From Treponema sp. (GTDB lineage Bacteria > Spirochaetota > Spirochaetia > Treponematales > Breznakiellaceae), in the NCBI GenBank assembly GCA_031282065.1, contig JAITEL010000015.1:1-32780 (forward strand): DNA of 32,780 nucleotides. Reading direction: 5' to 3'. Below, one piece after another: positions 32,070-32,780 of the stretch. Position 1 is the stretch's first letter. Each line of letters begins with the position of its first letter. Under the pieces are notes generated by a model, which ran no database searches, was not told where the DNA came from, and saw nothing but the letters and a program-made list of their open reading frames with translations. A program made the translations under genes and the position numbers.

Positions 32070-32265
32070 CCCGCCCGCCAGCGGTTTAAAGCCCCTGACG
32101 GGCAGTGGTGATTAAGGAAGCGAAGCGCCCTGTGCCTCCAGATAGGCGATGATCAGGAGGAACTTCCGGGGGGCTTGGGGGGCCTTTCGGCCCTCCATAC
32201 ATCCCCAAGCGGAAGGCCCCATCCAATCCGGCCCGCTCCGCCAGCGGGTTTAAAGCCCATAGTAT
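32070..32265 (+). repeat. Dispersed GC-rich element, copy 3 (most complete)
   Basis: It joins the parts seen separately in copies 1 and 2. It is bounded by direct repeats CGCCAGCGG(G)TTTAAAGCCC at 32076-32094 and 32239-32258, and contains the GGGGGGCC hairpin at 32176-32197. The short minus-strand frame across it has no family features. The surrounding gene-free stretch 32029-32339 holds nothing else that I can identify. Confidence 0.75.
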
Positions 32266-32339
32266 CGTGTGAGCTGAGAGGCAGGAAAAGAAGGACTGAT
32301 ACAGCCGATTTCGCATGATCATATTCCCCCCTGCTTGAC

Positions 32340-32780
32340 TCAGACAGGGCCGTGAATGATTTCCCGACTGCGTTCCAGGAGTTTCAGGTAGTCTTTGAAG
32401 AGCAGTTGGAGGGCGCTGAAGAAGCCCTAGCGCCAGTCGGTAGTGTCTGACAGGAGAGCAAATATTATTTTTTCAGAATCTATTATAACATAATAAATTG
32501 GAAGGTGATCTACAACAGCAACAGCAATTCCAAATTCAAGAATCATCTGGGCCTCGCCCGCAATGGTGAGTAAAAAGTCAGTCCAATCGTCGTGCAAATA
32601 CCGGCTCATTTCATACCTCAGCGCCCAGAAAAACGCGGCCCGTCTCCCAAAGCTCCCCCGCGCCTTCCGGTACTCCTCATCCGCCAATTCCTGTATCCCG
32701 TGAATCAGATAACTCAACACGTTCAACAAACAAAACACCTCGCTCGCATGTTCCTTCCCATGCCCAAAATTATGCTTCAG
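32340..32780 (-). pseudogene. 3' part of a transposase gene with an in-frame TAG
   Basis: The frame is open at the right edge of the window and reads LKHNFGHGKEHASEVFCLLN, then LIHGIQELADEEYRKARGSF and FFWALRYEMSRYLHDDWTDF. The NFGHGK...LLN...H pattern is the C-terminal region of a transposase family I remember from ISNCY-type elements. A TAG at 32429-32427 interrupts it (TTDWR-stop). The same frame then continues with 29 plausible residues, GFFSALQLLFKDYLKLLERS REIIHGPV, to a TGA at 32342-32340. This suggests a nonsense mutation in a once longer gene, although a natural end at the TAG cannot be excluded. The rest of the element lies outside the window. Confidence 0.6.

Overview
The window looks like chromosomal DNA of a free-living or gut-associated spirochaete, most likely a Treponema of the termite-gut acetogen type. 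This is an inference. It rests on an enoyl reductase that closely recalls the Treponema denticola TER enzyme, loose spirochaete-style lipoboxes, an MCP and an HD-GYP protein, an anaerobic Ni-Fe CO dehydrogenase, and moderately high GC. No rRNA, tRNA or CRISPR array was found.

Layout. 1-2700 (minus): a methyl-accepting chemotaxis protein and a small FMN-binding split-barrel protein. 2700-4170: a gene-free block with REP-like inverted repeats, a 32-bp direct repeat, and an 805-bp minisatellite of exactly 35 units of 23 bp. 4175-9739 (plus): a consensus sigma-70 promoter and a tightly coupled five-gene operon, cooF - cooS - NuoE-like - NuoF-like - HoxU/NuoG-N-like. It reads as a CO dehydrogenase wired to an NAD(P)H diaphorase module with no hydrogenase subunit. 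10033-11835 (plus): an AraC-family regulator and a lipoprotein. 11836-12285: a gene-free leader with two candidate RNA structures ahead of a MoeB/ThiF-like E1 enzyme (12286-13113).

13151-20627 (minus) is a type II fatty-acid synthesis operon, read in the order fabG - fabF - fabZ - fabV - accB - accC - accD - accA. It supplies malonyl-CoA through the whole acetyl-CoA carboxylase and carries out the elongation cycle. fabH, fabD and acpP are not in the window. An XRE-type regulator (20723-21034) lies just upstream. It is divergent from an MBOAT acyltransferase / SGNH-hydrolase pair (21152-23614), and the shared intergenic region carries repeated GAGCT-N3-AGCTC palindromes that look like operators.

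23937-25951 (plus) encodes a KDPG aldolase with an extra C-terminal domain and a KDG kinase, the last steps of uronate/hexonate catabolism. 26058-28497 (minus) holds a CNNM/CorC-type CBS-domain membrane protein and an HD-GYP protein with altered metal-ligand positions. 28665-29522 (plus) is a two-TM protein of unknown function. 29539-32028 (minus) is a proline-rich TPR / SpoIID-type lipoprotein. The right edge is the 3' end of a transposase gene interrupted by an in-frame TAG.

Three copies of one GC-rich intergenic element (about 23650, 25950 and 32070) are spread over the right third. One of them supplies the C-terminal codons of the CBS-domain protein. The strongest candidates for something unusual are the CODH-diaphorase operon, the exact 35 x 23 bp array just upstream of it, the operator cluster, and the leader RNA structures before the moeB-like gene.
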